Part shown: positions 33,353-45,471 of the stretch, in pieces
Layout of the letters: the number at the start of each line of letters is the position of its first letter
Numbering within the stretch: the first letter of the stretch is position 1
Assembly: GCA_001430745.1 (NCBI GenBank)
Contig: KQ481937.1
Coordinates: 8,177-72,176, forward strand
DNA length: 64,000 bases
Direction: 5' to 3'
From: Auxenochlorella pyrenoidosa
Lineage: Eukaryota; Chlorophyta; Trebouxiophyceae; Chlorellales; Chlorellaceae
The notes under the pieces: generated by a model
What the model was told of the DNA's origin: nothing
The model's database searches: none
Seen by the model: the letters and a program-made list of their open reading frames with translations, nothing else
Program-made: the position numbers and the translations under genes

Positions 33353-36300
33353 ATGCTGTTCGTGGACGAGACAAACGTCACTGGTGGTGCCACTGTGCAC
33401 CAGGGCATTTTGACATGGCTGCCCTCTTGCTCCCGCACGACAGAGAGCGACATCCACGTTGGCTCTGCGCAGAACTTCGATTTGACGACGACTTCTTACA
33501 TCACAGACGTGCGCACACGTCTGCAGGGCAGCTGTGCTGGGTGGGAGCTGGGCCAGGAGCACGACTGGCCCTGTTGGCACCGGCGCTGGCGCTCTGGTGG
33601 CGGTGCATGCAGCTGGCTGCGCCTCAGGCAACTTTCGATGTGACTGAGCACATGCTTTTCCAAACCTGCCAAACTGTAGCACCATGTGCCTACAATGATA
33701 CCAGGTAGGGGTTGCCTGATCAAAAGTCGCGTCAAAGGTCGCGCTCTGCCTCCCAAAGCCGTGCCTGCTCGTCTCCTCCCCTGATGCCACCCTGCCTCCC
33801 ACTCCGCCACCCACCCAGGAATGGTGTTTGGTGGGCTTGCCCTGCTAGGATTCCTGGTCACCCTCCTGTGGCTACTTGTCGGATGCTGCCGCCGCTGCTG
33901 CCGTGCACAAGGGAAGGTGCAGGCACAACCAGGCCAGAGCCCGCCCAGCCAGGCCCAGTTCTTGGTGGCTGGCAGCGTGGTGCCACCACCACCGTGGCAG
34001 CCTGAAGGCCAGGTGAGATGGTCAGTTAAAGACCTTTTGTAACTTATGGCACATCTGCTGTCTGGCGCGAGCTGCGCGGTGGGTACCTCACAGCCTTGGC
34101 CTTGAGCGGGACCCAGGGTGAACGCACCTCCTGCATGCAGCAGCCAGCCTCAGAAAGCTCCTTGAGATCCGCTCAATACCATGACAGGCTTCCAACTGTG
34201 CTGTAATCGTGCATTTCTGCCCGCCTTTTACCAGCAGACGTGGCCCAGCGGGCCCCCCGATAGGCCGCGCAGCCGGCGCCCCACCTTCTGGCAGCTTGTG
34301 CTGCTCGCGCTCAAGCTCGCGGCTGCGGGGGTGTGCGCCTGGGGCCTTGCTGAGAGCGTTCTCTCAACCAACAGCACGGTCTCAGACTTCTGGTGAGGGT
34401 CGGGGTCGTAGGAGAATTCTTGTCCCGGCGTCGCAGCCTCAGAGTGGTTGGCCAGCAGTACTTTGCCACTGCTGCGTGCCAAACCATCCACCACATCATG
34501 CGGGTTCAATTTTAAAACGCCAGCACAGCGCATGCCTGCCGGAGCCGAGCTGGTTACAATCTCAGCTGCGAATAACTTCTCCTGACTTGGCCACGCCTCG
34601 CCAGACATGCTGCCCCTCCCCCCTGGCTGACCCGCAGGTCCTTGGTCGACCAAGTGGAGGGCAAGGTGGGCTTGGCTCCGGGCCACATGCAGACAGGGAG
34701 GGCCCAGCATACCTGCACATGCGGCGCGGACAATGACGCACTCGCGGGTTCTGGCTCAGTCTCGCTGGTCTGCCAGCTTGCTGTTATCTGTACCAAACTG
34801 TCTGGATGGACTGGATGTCTGTCCACCTGCCCTGCCGTCGTGACCGCCGTGCTGTCGACGGGCTAGGGTGCATGCGCGCTGAGAGAGCTCTCGACACCAC
34901 GTTAATATCCTGCACAGGTTGCCAACGCCACCTCAGACCTACAGCAGCTGCAGGGGGAGGCCACTCAGCTGAGTGGCAGCGTCACTGTTCTCACACAAAG
35001 GGCATCACGTGAGGCACAGCGCCCATGTATGCCTGCCGCGCTGCGTGCTGGCGCGCTGCCGCAGCCCCCAGGGCGTCCAGGCTGCTTCGCTTCGTGCAGC
35101 CAAGAGCCGTGCAGACCATATATTGCTGAGCAGACCAAACCAGCACAGCTGTGCTTGCTTGCCCGTAAGCCAAGCAAGCGTCCCCTGCTTGCTCTGTGGG
35201 ATCACACTGCTGCCCCGCCCTGCTGCCTATCCTGCAGTGCTGGCTGCTGCTCTGCGGCGCACTGGCTTGAATGGCAGCGCCGCCGACCAGGCCGTGGCCG
35301 CCCTGCAGGCGCTGCCCGCGGCACTTGGCAGCGTGGCATCATTGGTGCAGGGCGGCATTGACGTGCTGAATGACACAGTCCAGCAGGCAAGCCCACCTGG
35401 GCAGCCTGACAGAGGAGGAGCCCTGGTGGTGGGAGGATTGGTTGGTTGGGGGTGGGGTGGGGGGTTTGGGATGGGGGTGGGGGGCAGCAGAGCAGGAGAC
35501 GCATGCGTTCCGCCCAGGCAAGGCCTCCAGCACTGGCTGTCCTCCCAGCTGTCTTTGAAGTACTGCCATCCCAGCTGTCCTCGAAACACCTTCCCACCCC
35601 GCCCTGCTGGAACCCTGCGGAACCCTGCAGACCGTGGGCGAGATTCGTGCCGACTGGGAGGACACAACCATGTCCATCCAGGACACCTGGCGCTTCAACC
35701 CGATTGCAGGCCAGCCCCCTGGCTGCATCTCATCACACGGGCCTGAACAACATTGATCAATCCAGGCCTTTCGCTCTGCGCAGGGGCTGACCTTAGCCCC
35801 TGGGAAGGCCGGGCAAGGGGCCCGAGTTGGACAGAGAGCTGGGGAGGCTGCCCCCCCTGCGCAGCTGACATGTCAGCCTCGCTGCCTGGCATGTGCGTGC
35901 CCCCCGCTCCTGCAGTGCTGTTTGGGTTGGCCATCCTGATTGGCGCGGCCTGCTGCCTGCTGTGCTGGCGCGTGCCTCGCCCCGGCGCTGCCAAGCTGCT
36001 GACCACGCTGCTCTGGCTGGACACCGCGCTGCTCATGCTGCTGGGGGCAGGTGCGCTTGCAGCGGTACCTCGGGCAGTGGTACCTCAGGCAGCAGCAGTA
36101 CAGCTTGGGCCAGGTTCAGGAGCCCCGCTCAGCCGTGTCGCAAAGACCAGTGGGGGCCAAGCGCAGCCCCCGCTTGTTACAGAGAGCACCAGCCGCTGCT
36201 GGTTAATAATTATCAGGCCCTCCAGGACAACCCGCACCCGCCCCCCCTTGCTCTGCACTGCTTCCTCCCTGGACTGTCCTCCCGCACCCCAGGCCTGATG

Positions 36301-38095
36301 AGGGGCGTGTACGTTGGTAGCACCGACACCTGCCACACTATGTGGAGTCCCTGGCTCTCGACCTGGCGCACCGCAGGATCTCCGACCCCGCGCAGCGCGC
36401 AAAGCTGCCGGCGGCTGCAAGGCCGTGGGGCACAACACTGGGCCAGCAGCCAGCGGCAGCGGTACCGGTGCAGCAGCAGAGTGGCGCCCACCCGTCCAGG
36501 GAACTGCAGTAACTTGTGCACACAGGTGTACTCCAAACGCCGCCCATTCTGCCCCCGGCAGGTTGTCCGAGCCCTGGAATGCTACCTTGGCATCACCTAC
36601 ATACCAGACTCCCGGGTGGTTGACCAGCTGCTCGGGGTGCCCACCCACCTTCTGCACCAAGCGGTGGAGGTGCTGCGCAGGGGGGGGGGGGCAGGCTTGC
36701 AGGGCCGGAGTCCCAAGGAGGGCTGCCACCACTCATCAGCATGGCGTGGGAGACACCTTGCCTGATCTGGGCACACGCCGCACAAGCTGTGCCCTCCTCC
36801 TGCTGCTTCCGGGCCATGCTGTTGCAGGGCCCTGCCGGCGCCCTGCTGCTGCCCCTGCTGGCCAACCCTGCGGTGAGGAGACCGCTGTGCTGAGCCTGGC
36901 ACAGCCTGCGGCGAGCGCCTGGCTGCCGGGGCATTCTCTCAAGTCGGACGGCGCCCGGCGCCCAGAGTGTCCATTGGATTGAAGGCAGTTAGACGCTTTG
37001 CCTCTTGTTGAGGCATGCATTGAAGCGTCCTGCATCGCCGCGGTACACACCACTGCGTTGCACACTGCTGCGGCCTCGGCCCCCCCCTCCCGTGTAGCTG
37101 GCGAGTGCAATTAGGGCGGTGGGCCTGTCGGCGGCAGCAGCAACAGCCCTCCAGAATGTCAGCACCCTCATCCCTGCAGCCTCGGTCACAGGTGCGCTGC
37201 GGGCATGGGGCAGCTGACACCAGCTTGGTGCCATGTGCTCCTCCAGCTTTGCGCATGGCCATGCCACAGAGGGAAGGCGGCACCCACGGCCTGCCCGACG
37301 GGCATGAAGGAAGCAAAGGCTGGAGGAAGAGTAGCTTGTTGGCGGCTACGTTGCAGTCCCATAAGCGCCACACTCCCAGATGCTGCAACCGGATGAGCTG
37401 CGTGTTCCTGCTGTTGGCCGTTCGCCTCCCCCCCCCCCCCAAACAAAAAACCAATCATCCCGATACCGCAGTTGCGCAACTGGAGGACCAGGCGCTGAAG
37501 AGCAGCATAGACCCTCTGTACCACGATGCCAAGATCTACATGCAAGGCCCCGCCCGATCCTGGCCTGCCACTCTCCCGCCAGCCTCCATCCGCCTGCCCG
37601 GACCCCGCCCACCAGTGCCACGCTCCCTCCTTGTTAACCCTTGCCTGCCTGCCCGCCCGCCTGCCTGCAGCTGTTGCACCCTCTCAAACGAAAGCTACGA
37701 TGTCTGGGTGGCCTGGACCGTGGCGGGCGTGCTGTGCTTTGTGCTGGCGCTGTTCTGCAGCCTGCGCATAGCCTGGCTCCCACGAGCCAGACGCAGGCAT
37801 CAGGCAAGCCATCTGGTGCTTGCTGGCAGCCAGTGTGGCCATGCCGGCATTGCTTTGTCCGCTGACCCAATTTGCGGCAGTCTACATGCAGTCAGCATGC
37901 TTGCATCTGGCCTCATCCCAAGCCAGCTGTTTCGGCAACCCATGTAGATGCCCCGCTGGCATCCCTGCATGCAGCAGCACGCTGCAGCGCTTGCAGGGCT
38001 GCGCGCAAGCGGCGCTGGTCTATCGCCCGGCTTGGACTCGCCCGCACCCTTCACAAGTGCTGCTCAAGGGCAGCCACCGACTGTCGCTTTCATAG
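33353..38095 (+). CDS. Five-transmembrane glycoprotein, tweety/prominin-like topology (copy 2)
   Basis: ATG at 33353 (MLFVDETNVTGGATVHQG), 284 bp after the stop of copy 1. Same plan: TM1 MVFGGLALLGFLVTLLWLL + VGCCRRCCR (about 33822-33900); TM2 FWQLVLLALKLAAAGVCAWG (about 34285-34345); glycosylated loop with VANATSDLQQLQGEATQLSG and LQALPAALGSVASLVQGGID; TM3 VLFGLAILIGAACCLLCWRV and TM4 LTTLLWLDTALLMLLGAG (about 35917-36050). The second loop contains YLGITYIPDSRVVDQLLGVP and LKSSIDPLYHDAKIY. CCTLSNESYDVWVAWTVAG then VLCFVLALFCSLR is TM5 (about 37675-37770). Shared signatures with copy 1 (DTWRF/EERWRF before TM3, SSIDPLY, CCTLS) establish a tandem duplication. The last exon after RRRHQ is uncertain; it probably begins near 37999 and stops at 38093-38095. 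That intron appears to use a GC donor at 37804. Exons in the second loop (36300-36560) were not fully resolved. Confidence 0.68.
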
Positions 38096-39101
38096 TGCCG
38101 CCGATGGCTACCGAGCCGCCCGGGGAGCCTTGAGCTTCTTGAGCAGCTTGAGCTGCTGGAAAATGGAAGCCTATTGCCTTTATAAAGCCCACCACGGGTG
38201 CGCTCTCTTGTGCGTGCCTGCTTTGCCCTGCACTTATGCCTGCCTTTTGCCTGCCTCTTCCTGAATCTCAATTGATGTGGGAACCTTACAGTCCATTTGC
38301 CAGTACAAAGGGGAGGCCAGGTGCAGCCAGGTGCAACACAGGAGGCCGGCTGAGCAGCTGTGCGGCCACGGGTGGGGGGCAGGGGGCACAAGGCTGCAAC
38401 CAATTTGCAACGGGCGGTGTAGCTGCGGCTGCCGAGGAAGAGGGACGGGAGCCATTGGGGGCAAGGGCAGTATGGTGGGATGGGCAGGGAGAGAGGAACG
38501 ATCGGAGACGCGCCCGGCCCAGGCGCGCACGCGTGCTGCAGCAGCGGCACATGGCGGGCCCCCAGGGGCGGGGCGCCCTGCCGGGCGGGCTCGGCAAACC
38601 TGGCTGAGAAAAGCAGGAAAATGCAGCGGCAACGTTGGAACGAACAGACTTGTGTAGGGCATGGTGATGGGAGAGGGCGGGTGAGGGAGGGGAGGGGCCT
38701 TGGGGAGGGCGGCAGCCTCTGCGGGTGAGACCAGAGCTTGCGCTTCGCGGGAGGGGGCCGGCGGGGGGTGGGTGACTGGCAGGGTGGGCTTTTCGCGATC
38801 AGCATTCAATACGGGTCAAAGAATACCAAGCAGGGGAGGCCCGCAGAGGCTGGGGAGGGGTGGCTGGGCCCAAGGCGCCACAAAAGGGCAAGGTGCATAC
38901 AGGCGCTCGCCTGCCGGCGGCCACGTATGGCGCATAGCCGGCACTGCTGCAAGAGCCGGCGGTGGGCAGCGAGGGCGAGGACAGCAGACAGGGAAAGAGG
39001 GCGGGGTGTTGTACAGGCGGGGTCAGCGGGCCGTCGTGCGCGCATGCTGCAGCATGCGCGCAAGCAGTCAGCGTCATTCGTTGCTATGCCAGAGAGCCGC
39101 T
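38096..39101. other. Intergenic between convergent genes
   Basis: 3' flank of the second five-TM gene (plus) and of the PP2C gene (minus, stop at 39102). A TTACA at 38285-38289 (TGTAA on minus) is far (about 815 nt) from the PP2C stop but could be its poly(A) signal. No gene seen. Confidence 0.5.
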
Positions 39102-42100
39102 CTAGCGTCCGTCGCGGCTGCCGCTCTGCTGCGCAGGCGGCTGCCCGGGCGCCGCCGCCGCTGCCGCTGCTGCTGCGACGCTGCTGGCATGCTGCTGCAC
39201 ATCAAAGTCAAGCCCCACCGGCAGGGCGCCGCTGCTGAAGGGGCTCACAAGCGCAGCAGCGGGGGGGCGGGACGCGCTCCTGACGCCTCCCGTGGCCTCG
39301 CCGCCCTGGGCCGGGCCGCTCTCTGCGGCCGGCGCCTGCTCGGCGAAGGGCGACGGCGCCTTGGCGGGCGCGGCGGACGTGCCCACTGGCATTGGCAGGG
39401 CGGCGCTGGCGGCAAAGGGGGAGGCCTGCACCGGCGGCGGCGGCGGGTGCGACAAGCTGGCCGCGGCTTCTCGGCTGGACCGCACAGCCACGGCCGACGG
39501 CGGCTGTGCAGGGCGCTGCTGCCGCTGCGCAGACGTGTCGGGCACCGTCTCAGAGCGCTGCAGGACAAGGGGGCGTGCAGGGAGCACAGCCTTGGTCAGC
39601 AGGCAGGCGTCTGTGGCAAACACTGCAGGCGTGCAACCTTCATTACGCCCTAGAAAAGCTGCAGAATGAGGCGCGCAGGCCGCAGCGCGAGGTGCTTTTC
39701 CAGCGCCATTAAATGTGCTGCAACGAACCGGCTGCAGCCGCGCTCCTGCCCTGCATGGCCCTTGCGCCGCCCTGCCGGCCCTGCCCATCTGTGCATGCCA
39801 TGCCAGTCCAGAGGGGGGGCTGCCCAACCCATAGACCGACAGACGTGGGCGCCGTCACCAGTCCAGGGCCCCTCAGCGGGTGCGCGCTGCTCGCCCGTAC
39901 ANNNNNNNNNNNNNNNNNNNNNNNNNNNNNNNNNNNNNNNNNNNNNNNNNNNNNNNNNNNNNNNNNNNNNNNNNNNNNNNNNNNNNNNNNNNNNNNNNNN
40001 NNNNNNNNNNNNNNNNNNNNNNNNNNNNNNNNNNNNNNNNNNNNNNNNNNNNNNNNNNNNNNNNNNNNNNNNNNNNNNNNNNNNNNNNNNNNNNNNNNNN
40101 NNNNNNNNNNNNNNNNNNNNNNNNNNNNNNNNNNNNNNNNNNNNNNNNNNNNNNNNNNNNNNNNNNNNNNNNNNNNNNNNNNNNNNNNNNNNNNNNNNNN
40201 NNNNNNNNNNNNNNNNNNNNNNNNNNNNNNNNNNNNNNNNNNNNNNNNNNNNNNNNNNNNNNNNNNNNNNNNNNNNNNNNNNNNNNNNNNNNNNNNNNNN
40301 NNNNNNNNNNNNNNNNNNNNNNNNNNNNNNNNNNNNNNNNNNNNNNNNNNNNNNNNNNNNNNNNNNNNNNNNNNNNNNNNNNNNNNNNNNNNNNNNNNNN
40401 NNNNNNNNNNNNNNNNNNNNNNNNNNNNNNNNNNNNNNNNNNNNNNNNNNNNNNNNNNNNNNNNNNNNNNNNNNNNNNNNNNNNNNNNNNNNNNNNNNNN
40501 NNNNNNNNNNNNNNNNNNNNNNNNNNNNNNNNNNNNNNNNNNNNNNNNNNNNNNNCTCGGTTTCCTTGCCTTGGTTTGAACTGTGCTAATGCGCTGCGCA
40601 TCAAGAGGCACACACGTGCCGACGCTGCTGCACAACTTCTTGGCCAGCGTGACCGCCTCCTGGTTGGACATGACGTCCCACAGCCCGTCGCTGGCCATGA
40701 CCAGCACCTCGTCGCTGGGGTGCCGCGCAATGATGGTGACCTGCGGGGGGGGCGGGGGGCGGGCGCGGCGGGGAGGGCGCGGTGGGAAGCGGGCCGGCCG
40801 GGAGCAGCAGCGCGGGCGGCTGCAGCGAGGGCGGGGCTGCCATTCCGGGCTTCGCCACGCAATGGCGCCCCGCAAGGTGATGCAGCACCCGACAGAGAGC
40901 AGGACACATTGCAGCCGCAGAACCGGCTGGGCGTGCTCACAAGCTGTGGCAGCACATGCCCGCCCGCCCACCAGCCGCCCACGACAGCGCTCACCTCGGG
41001 CTCCGCGATGACGTATGGGCGCAGCGAGTGGTCGCCAATGGCCCGCGACACAGCCAGCAGGCCCATCACGCGCACGCCGTTCCAGAACAGGATCTGCCCG
41101 CCCGCCGCCTCCACGCGCGCCTGCAGGGGGGGAGGCCAAAGCAGGAGGAGAGGAGTGGGCGGGCAGGACAGCACGGGCTGGTGCGCCGCCATGCAGGCGC
41201 CCCTCACGCCCACCACCAGCGTCGCTGTGCTGCTGCTTGTGCTCAGCGCGGCATCCGCACAGTGGCGCTGCGGCGACCAGTGCGTTATCACATCAGCAGC
41301 GAAACAGGCTGCGCCTCGCTCGCGGTCCATGTGGCCTGGGTACCAGGGAGCTCGCTGCAGAGGTGCCAACCGGCCCACGACTCATGCAGCCCCGCAACCG
41401 CCTGGCTCCCGGCCTGCCCTGTTGCGCTGGCGCCCCCAGCAGAGGACCCGGCCTTGGCACGATCCAGCACCCCGGCCTCCCTGGCGCCCTCTGATCCCAA
41501 AGCCCGGCAGCCCCGCCTGGGCGCGCGCCTTATTCCCCTCCCCCCACCCCCCACCCCACCCCACCCCCGCGCGCACCGTCTCGTCCTCCCGCGCCGCCTT
41601 GTGGTCGTCTGTGAGCGGCAGCGCGCCGCCGGAGCGGCACAGCACCGCGCGCGAGTCGCCGCAGTTGGCCACGTAGATCATGCGGGAGCCCACCAGCGCG
41701 ACCACCGCGGTGGTGCCCACCAGCGCCAGGTGCTCGTACCCGCCCATGTTGCCAAACTCCTCGTCTGCAGGTGGTGGGGGGGCAGGAGGGGGGGCCAGGT
41801 CAGAGGGAGGGGGAGGTCGGGGAGGGAACTGGTGCTGAGGTGCGCTAGGTGCACTGCCTACACATGCAGCCACCTAGTTTATTTCCCAGCTGCCCTGCCA
41901 GCAGGCCTGGGCTCACTGCACACCACGATTGCGACGCCCCACGCTGCCGGCACGCACCTGTAATGTGGAAGGCTTTTGTAAGGGCCGCTTCTATTGTCTC
42001 AGCAGTACAGGACACGCCCTGGACGCTGTTGGTGGGGTCCTCATCAAAGTCGGCATCTAGGTAGCTGCCGGCGCTGCTGCTGGAGTTCAGTTCGCCTGCA

Positions 42101-43939
42101 GCAGCAAAGCACGGTGGGGTGTGCGGCGTCAACACGTCAAGTCATGAAACGCAGGCAGGCGCAGGCTGGGCAGGGATGCCAGGATAGCGAGGAGTTGGCA
42201 CGGCTTGCAGCTGCGGAGAGGGCGGCGATCCGCCTTGCATCGTGCATTAACAGCCGCGTGCACAGCTCGTGCGCAGGGAAGCCGGTGCTGGCCACATTTT
42301 CCCATTCCAGCGGCCCTGCCCGACCTGCCCAGCACTTGCCTGCCTCCGCGGCGTCCTGATACTCTGTGCCGCTGGCGCTGACTGCCCCCTGGGGCCGAGA
42401 GGAGGGCGCGTCGTCGTGCCCGCTGCTGCTGCTGCTGGCCTGCTGCTGCCCGGTGCCGCTGCTGCTGGAGGCCTGCGGAGCATCGGCCGCTCTGCCCCCC
42501 GCCCTGGGCGACCCGGCCGCCGCGGATGCGCCAGGCCCGCTGCCGCCGCCCTCTTTCGAGCGCAGCGTGAGCAGGTCTGGGCCCACTGCGCAGGCAGACA
42601 GCACTTCTCGCACGCGCTCGTGCAGCGATTTGGCACAGTGCAGCGCTGCATCCGCCCCGCCGTGCCCGTCAAACACACCAAAGAAGTGCAGCGTCTCGGT
42701 GGCGTTGCCCCCAAGGTGCTGGCTGCTGCTGGGCACGTGGTCGACGACCATGGCGCTGGTCAACGACCCGCTGCTGATGCCGGCGCTGCCGCTGCTGGTG
42801 CCGGGCGCGCTGGCGCCCGACGTGGCTGCCACGGCGGCCATGGCGCTGGCAGTCGTCTGCTCGGAGGCGCCCGACCCGGCGCTGGTGCTGCGCAGCTGCG
42901 GCGCGATGCGCGGCGGCAGCAACTCGTCCATGCCGGCGCGGCTGACGGGCACCTCGACGAGGAAGGGCACAGCCACGCAGGCGTCCTCCATTTTGGCGCG
43001 CCGCCCGATCACCGACTTGCTGCCAAACGGCGGGCAGGCATGCGCCACCGAGGGGTGCGTCGGCGAGCCCGGCTGCGCCGTCCGCGGGGGCTGCCCTTGC
43101 TGCTGCGCCTGCGACCGTGGCGACTGGCTCTGCTGCTCCCGCCGCAGCTGGTGCAGGGGCGGCGGCTCGCCAGCTGCCTGCCGCCGCAGCAAGGCCGCCG
43201 CCGCTGCTGCCGCCGGCGAGGATGCCGAGGGCTCAGCCGCACCAGCTGTCTCGTCCATCGGCTGCGCGCCGCCCCGTGGAGGTCCTATCGCCGGGTCATC
43301 TGCTGGAGGGAGTAGGGGGGAGGGAGGGTAGTTCAGGTCAGCACTGGATAAACGTGGAGAGGTGGCGGCCAGGCAGCTGCGCCGCCCGGCCTACCATGCA
43401 GGCTGCAACAGCTTTGCGGCCCCTGCTGCTGCATGCTTGCGCGCTGCATAACGCGCTGACAAGCCGGCGCGATGCCAGCGAGCAAGCACAGCCCCAAGCG
43501 CTGGCCGCTGGCGCCTGCGGCGGGCGGGCACGCCCCGACGCCCCGACGTCGCACCGGTGCCCATAGAGTTCTGGCGCTTGAGTGGCTGCTCGTCCACGCC
43601 ACCCTCTGACTTGGGCGAGTCAGAACGGAGGCGCCGACCCGTCAGGTGCGTCCTCGTGGTGGCGGGCTGCGCGTGGGGGCCCCCTGCGGCCGCAGGGGGG
43701 TCCGCCTTGAAGGCTGTGCTGTCGGTGCTGGAGCTGCTGGCGGCCTCTGCCTTTGGCCGCGCCTCGGCCGGCTTGATCGGTCTGCAGGCGGGACAAGCTT
43801 GGGGGATGGGCGCCCGCTTCGCGCCTGTGGCCTCCCCGGGGCCCTTGGGCCGCCGAAACCCGCGGCGGGACGCCCCCCTGTCCAGCCCAGGCCCAGCCAG
43901 CAGACGCACCTGCGCAGCAATCTGCTCAGGCAGCCGCAC
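39102..43939 (-). CDS. PP2C protein phosphatase, clade-A (ABI/HAB)-like, with long low-complexity inserts
   Basis: Mg/Mn-dependent Ser/Thr phosphatase. Exons from splice phase: 43555-43939, 42340-43299, 41958-42095, 41577-41764, 40995-41120, about 40616-40740, hidden sequence in the N gap, and about 39105-39560 with the TAG stop at 39102. Motifs in order: [17 protein letters not shown] (metal-binding Glu/Asp), [74 protein letters not shown] and [19 protein letters not shown]. These match plant clade A best, including the Trp in FWNGVRV, which is the position of the ABA-receptor lock residue of ABI1/HAB1. Exon 2 carries two Ala/Ser/Gln-rich inserts, one between the MEDA and DGHGG motifs and one after [11 protein letters not shown]. 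The C-terminal tail is Ala/Pro-rich. Intron 2 has a GC donor (GCAAGT at 42339). All catalytic metal ligands visible outside the gap are conserved. Confidence 0.88.
39902..40555. other. Assembly gap (654 N) inside the PP2C gene
   Basis: Unknown bases between the exon encoding [14 protein letters not shown] (ending about 40616) and the exon starting about 39560. The last conserved PP2C motif (Asp near the C-terminus of the catalytic core) is expected here. Confidence 0.9.
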
Positions 43940-45471
43940 CGCTGTGGACTGCCCCTAGTCTCGGTCTCAGACATCAGAGAGGCGCATCCCAACGCTCGCT
44001 GTGGCGGGCCAGCGGGAGGGAGGGAGAGCCAAGAACCCTGCTGTGAATAGCTCGCTGCAGCATTTCACGGGGGCACTGGTTAGCACTTTGGGACGGCCCT
44101 GATCCTGCCCCGATCATCTCATCGCCCCTCCAAGGTCCCAGAACGCAGCCCCGAGCCGCCTGTGCCGGTCCCAGCGACCCGAAGGACGTCCTCAGCCAGC
44201 CCACTTCAGGTTTCGGCAGTTTCCGGGTCGTTGCACGCCTCTCTTGGCACGATCTCAGAACTTCAGGGCGCTGGACGAGCCACTGGCTGTCCAGCCCGCG
44301 CCAAGCCCAGTTCACAGGCACCACAAACTGGCTGTCGCACTGGAGCTCTGTCCAGTCCCATCCTGTTTCTTGGCCAAAGCCCGTATCCCGAGCTGGGTGG
44401 CGCGCGCAGCACCTTGCCTGCCAGCGCGGCGGGGTAAGCGGGAAGGCGGCGAGATGCTGCCCTCTCGCTGCCCACCACCCAGCTTTGCCGCACATTCGTT
44501 GACCAGCAGCATGTGGATGTGCCCCAGGCAAAGTGGAAGCAGCTCGTTCAAATGCCGTGTTCTGCAGAAACGAGTCGCTTGGGCCCACCAGAAAGGCGAC
44601 GAGCTGGTGCCCAAGGTGAAAAAAGGCGCCCGCTTGCAGCGACGCTCTGAGTGGCGAATTTTGGGCTGCTCCTTGAGGGAACTCGCCTGGCCCTGCAAGT
44701 GCGTCCTATGGGCACAAGAGCGATGTAAAGTGTTGCGTGGTTGGGCAGTTCATGGATGCTGCCTAGGATGCACAGCCGTGTTGAGCCTGCAGCTGCAGTA
44801 ACTGCCGCTGATATTAAGCATCTCTTGACGAGTGGCCTGGCATGCAAAGAGCAGGATAGAGTGCCATGCGGTGGACAGCAGACACATGGCGCAGGCACTG
44901 TTGGTTGGAGTGCCACATGGAGCAGAACTGGAGTGCCACATGGAGCAGAACAGTGGAGGATGTGGCATTCCTGTGTGCACGGTCGCAGGCTCCTCAGCAC
45001 AATCCAGGTGTATGCTCTATGCGCGCAGTTCTGTACAATGTTTCCTGTATGTGTCCCTTGCAGCGAGCCCCCAGTGAGCGCCCAACAAACAAGCACCTGA
45101 TAGGGTGCCCCTGCCTGAGCGTCAGCTGTCAGCCGCCTCAGCGTAGCGGCAGCGCGCGCCCCAAACCCAGCTGCCTGCCGACCTTCCAAGCACCTCGTCC
45201 ACGATCAAACCACCCAGCCTCAAGCCTTCGCGTCCCACCCTCGCCAGCAGCAGCAAAGAGTGCAGAGACGGCGTTATTTTATTTGTCGCTGCAGCGGGCA
45301 GCGCCTGCTGATTAACTGCCCCGAAGACGAGACATTGCTGTGTAGCGATAGGACAGGCAGCAGGGGGGACAGCTCGCAAGGCAGCCTGAGGACCAAGTGC
45401 TCGGGCTGCTTGCTGAGCCTCAGCCTCGACTCCCCGCGTTCAAGCAGCCTGCGAATTCGATCTGGTAGCAA
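43940..45471. other. Divergent intergenic region between PP2C and CLASP genes
   Basis: Upstream regions of PP2C (minus, ATG 43939) and CLASP (plus, ATG 45472). No reading frame with recognisable content. A 23-bp direct repeat lies at 44907-44952. Confidence 0.5.
44907..44952. repeat. Two tandem copies of a 23-bp unit
   Basis: GGAGTGCCACATGGAGCAGA(AC) occurs at 44907-44929 and 44930-44952, identical but for the last base. It is in the PP2C-CLASP intergenic region; no function is evident. Confidence 0.85.

Noticed and set aside
43974..44588. Minus-strand frame of 204 codons upstream of PP2C
   Set aside because: No homology-like pattern; exon 1 of PP2C (43555-43939) already supplies a start that joins in phase with exon 2.
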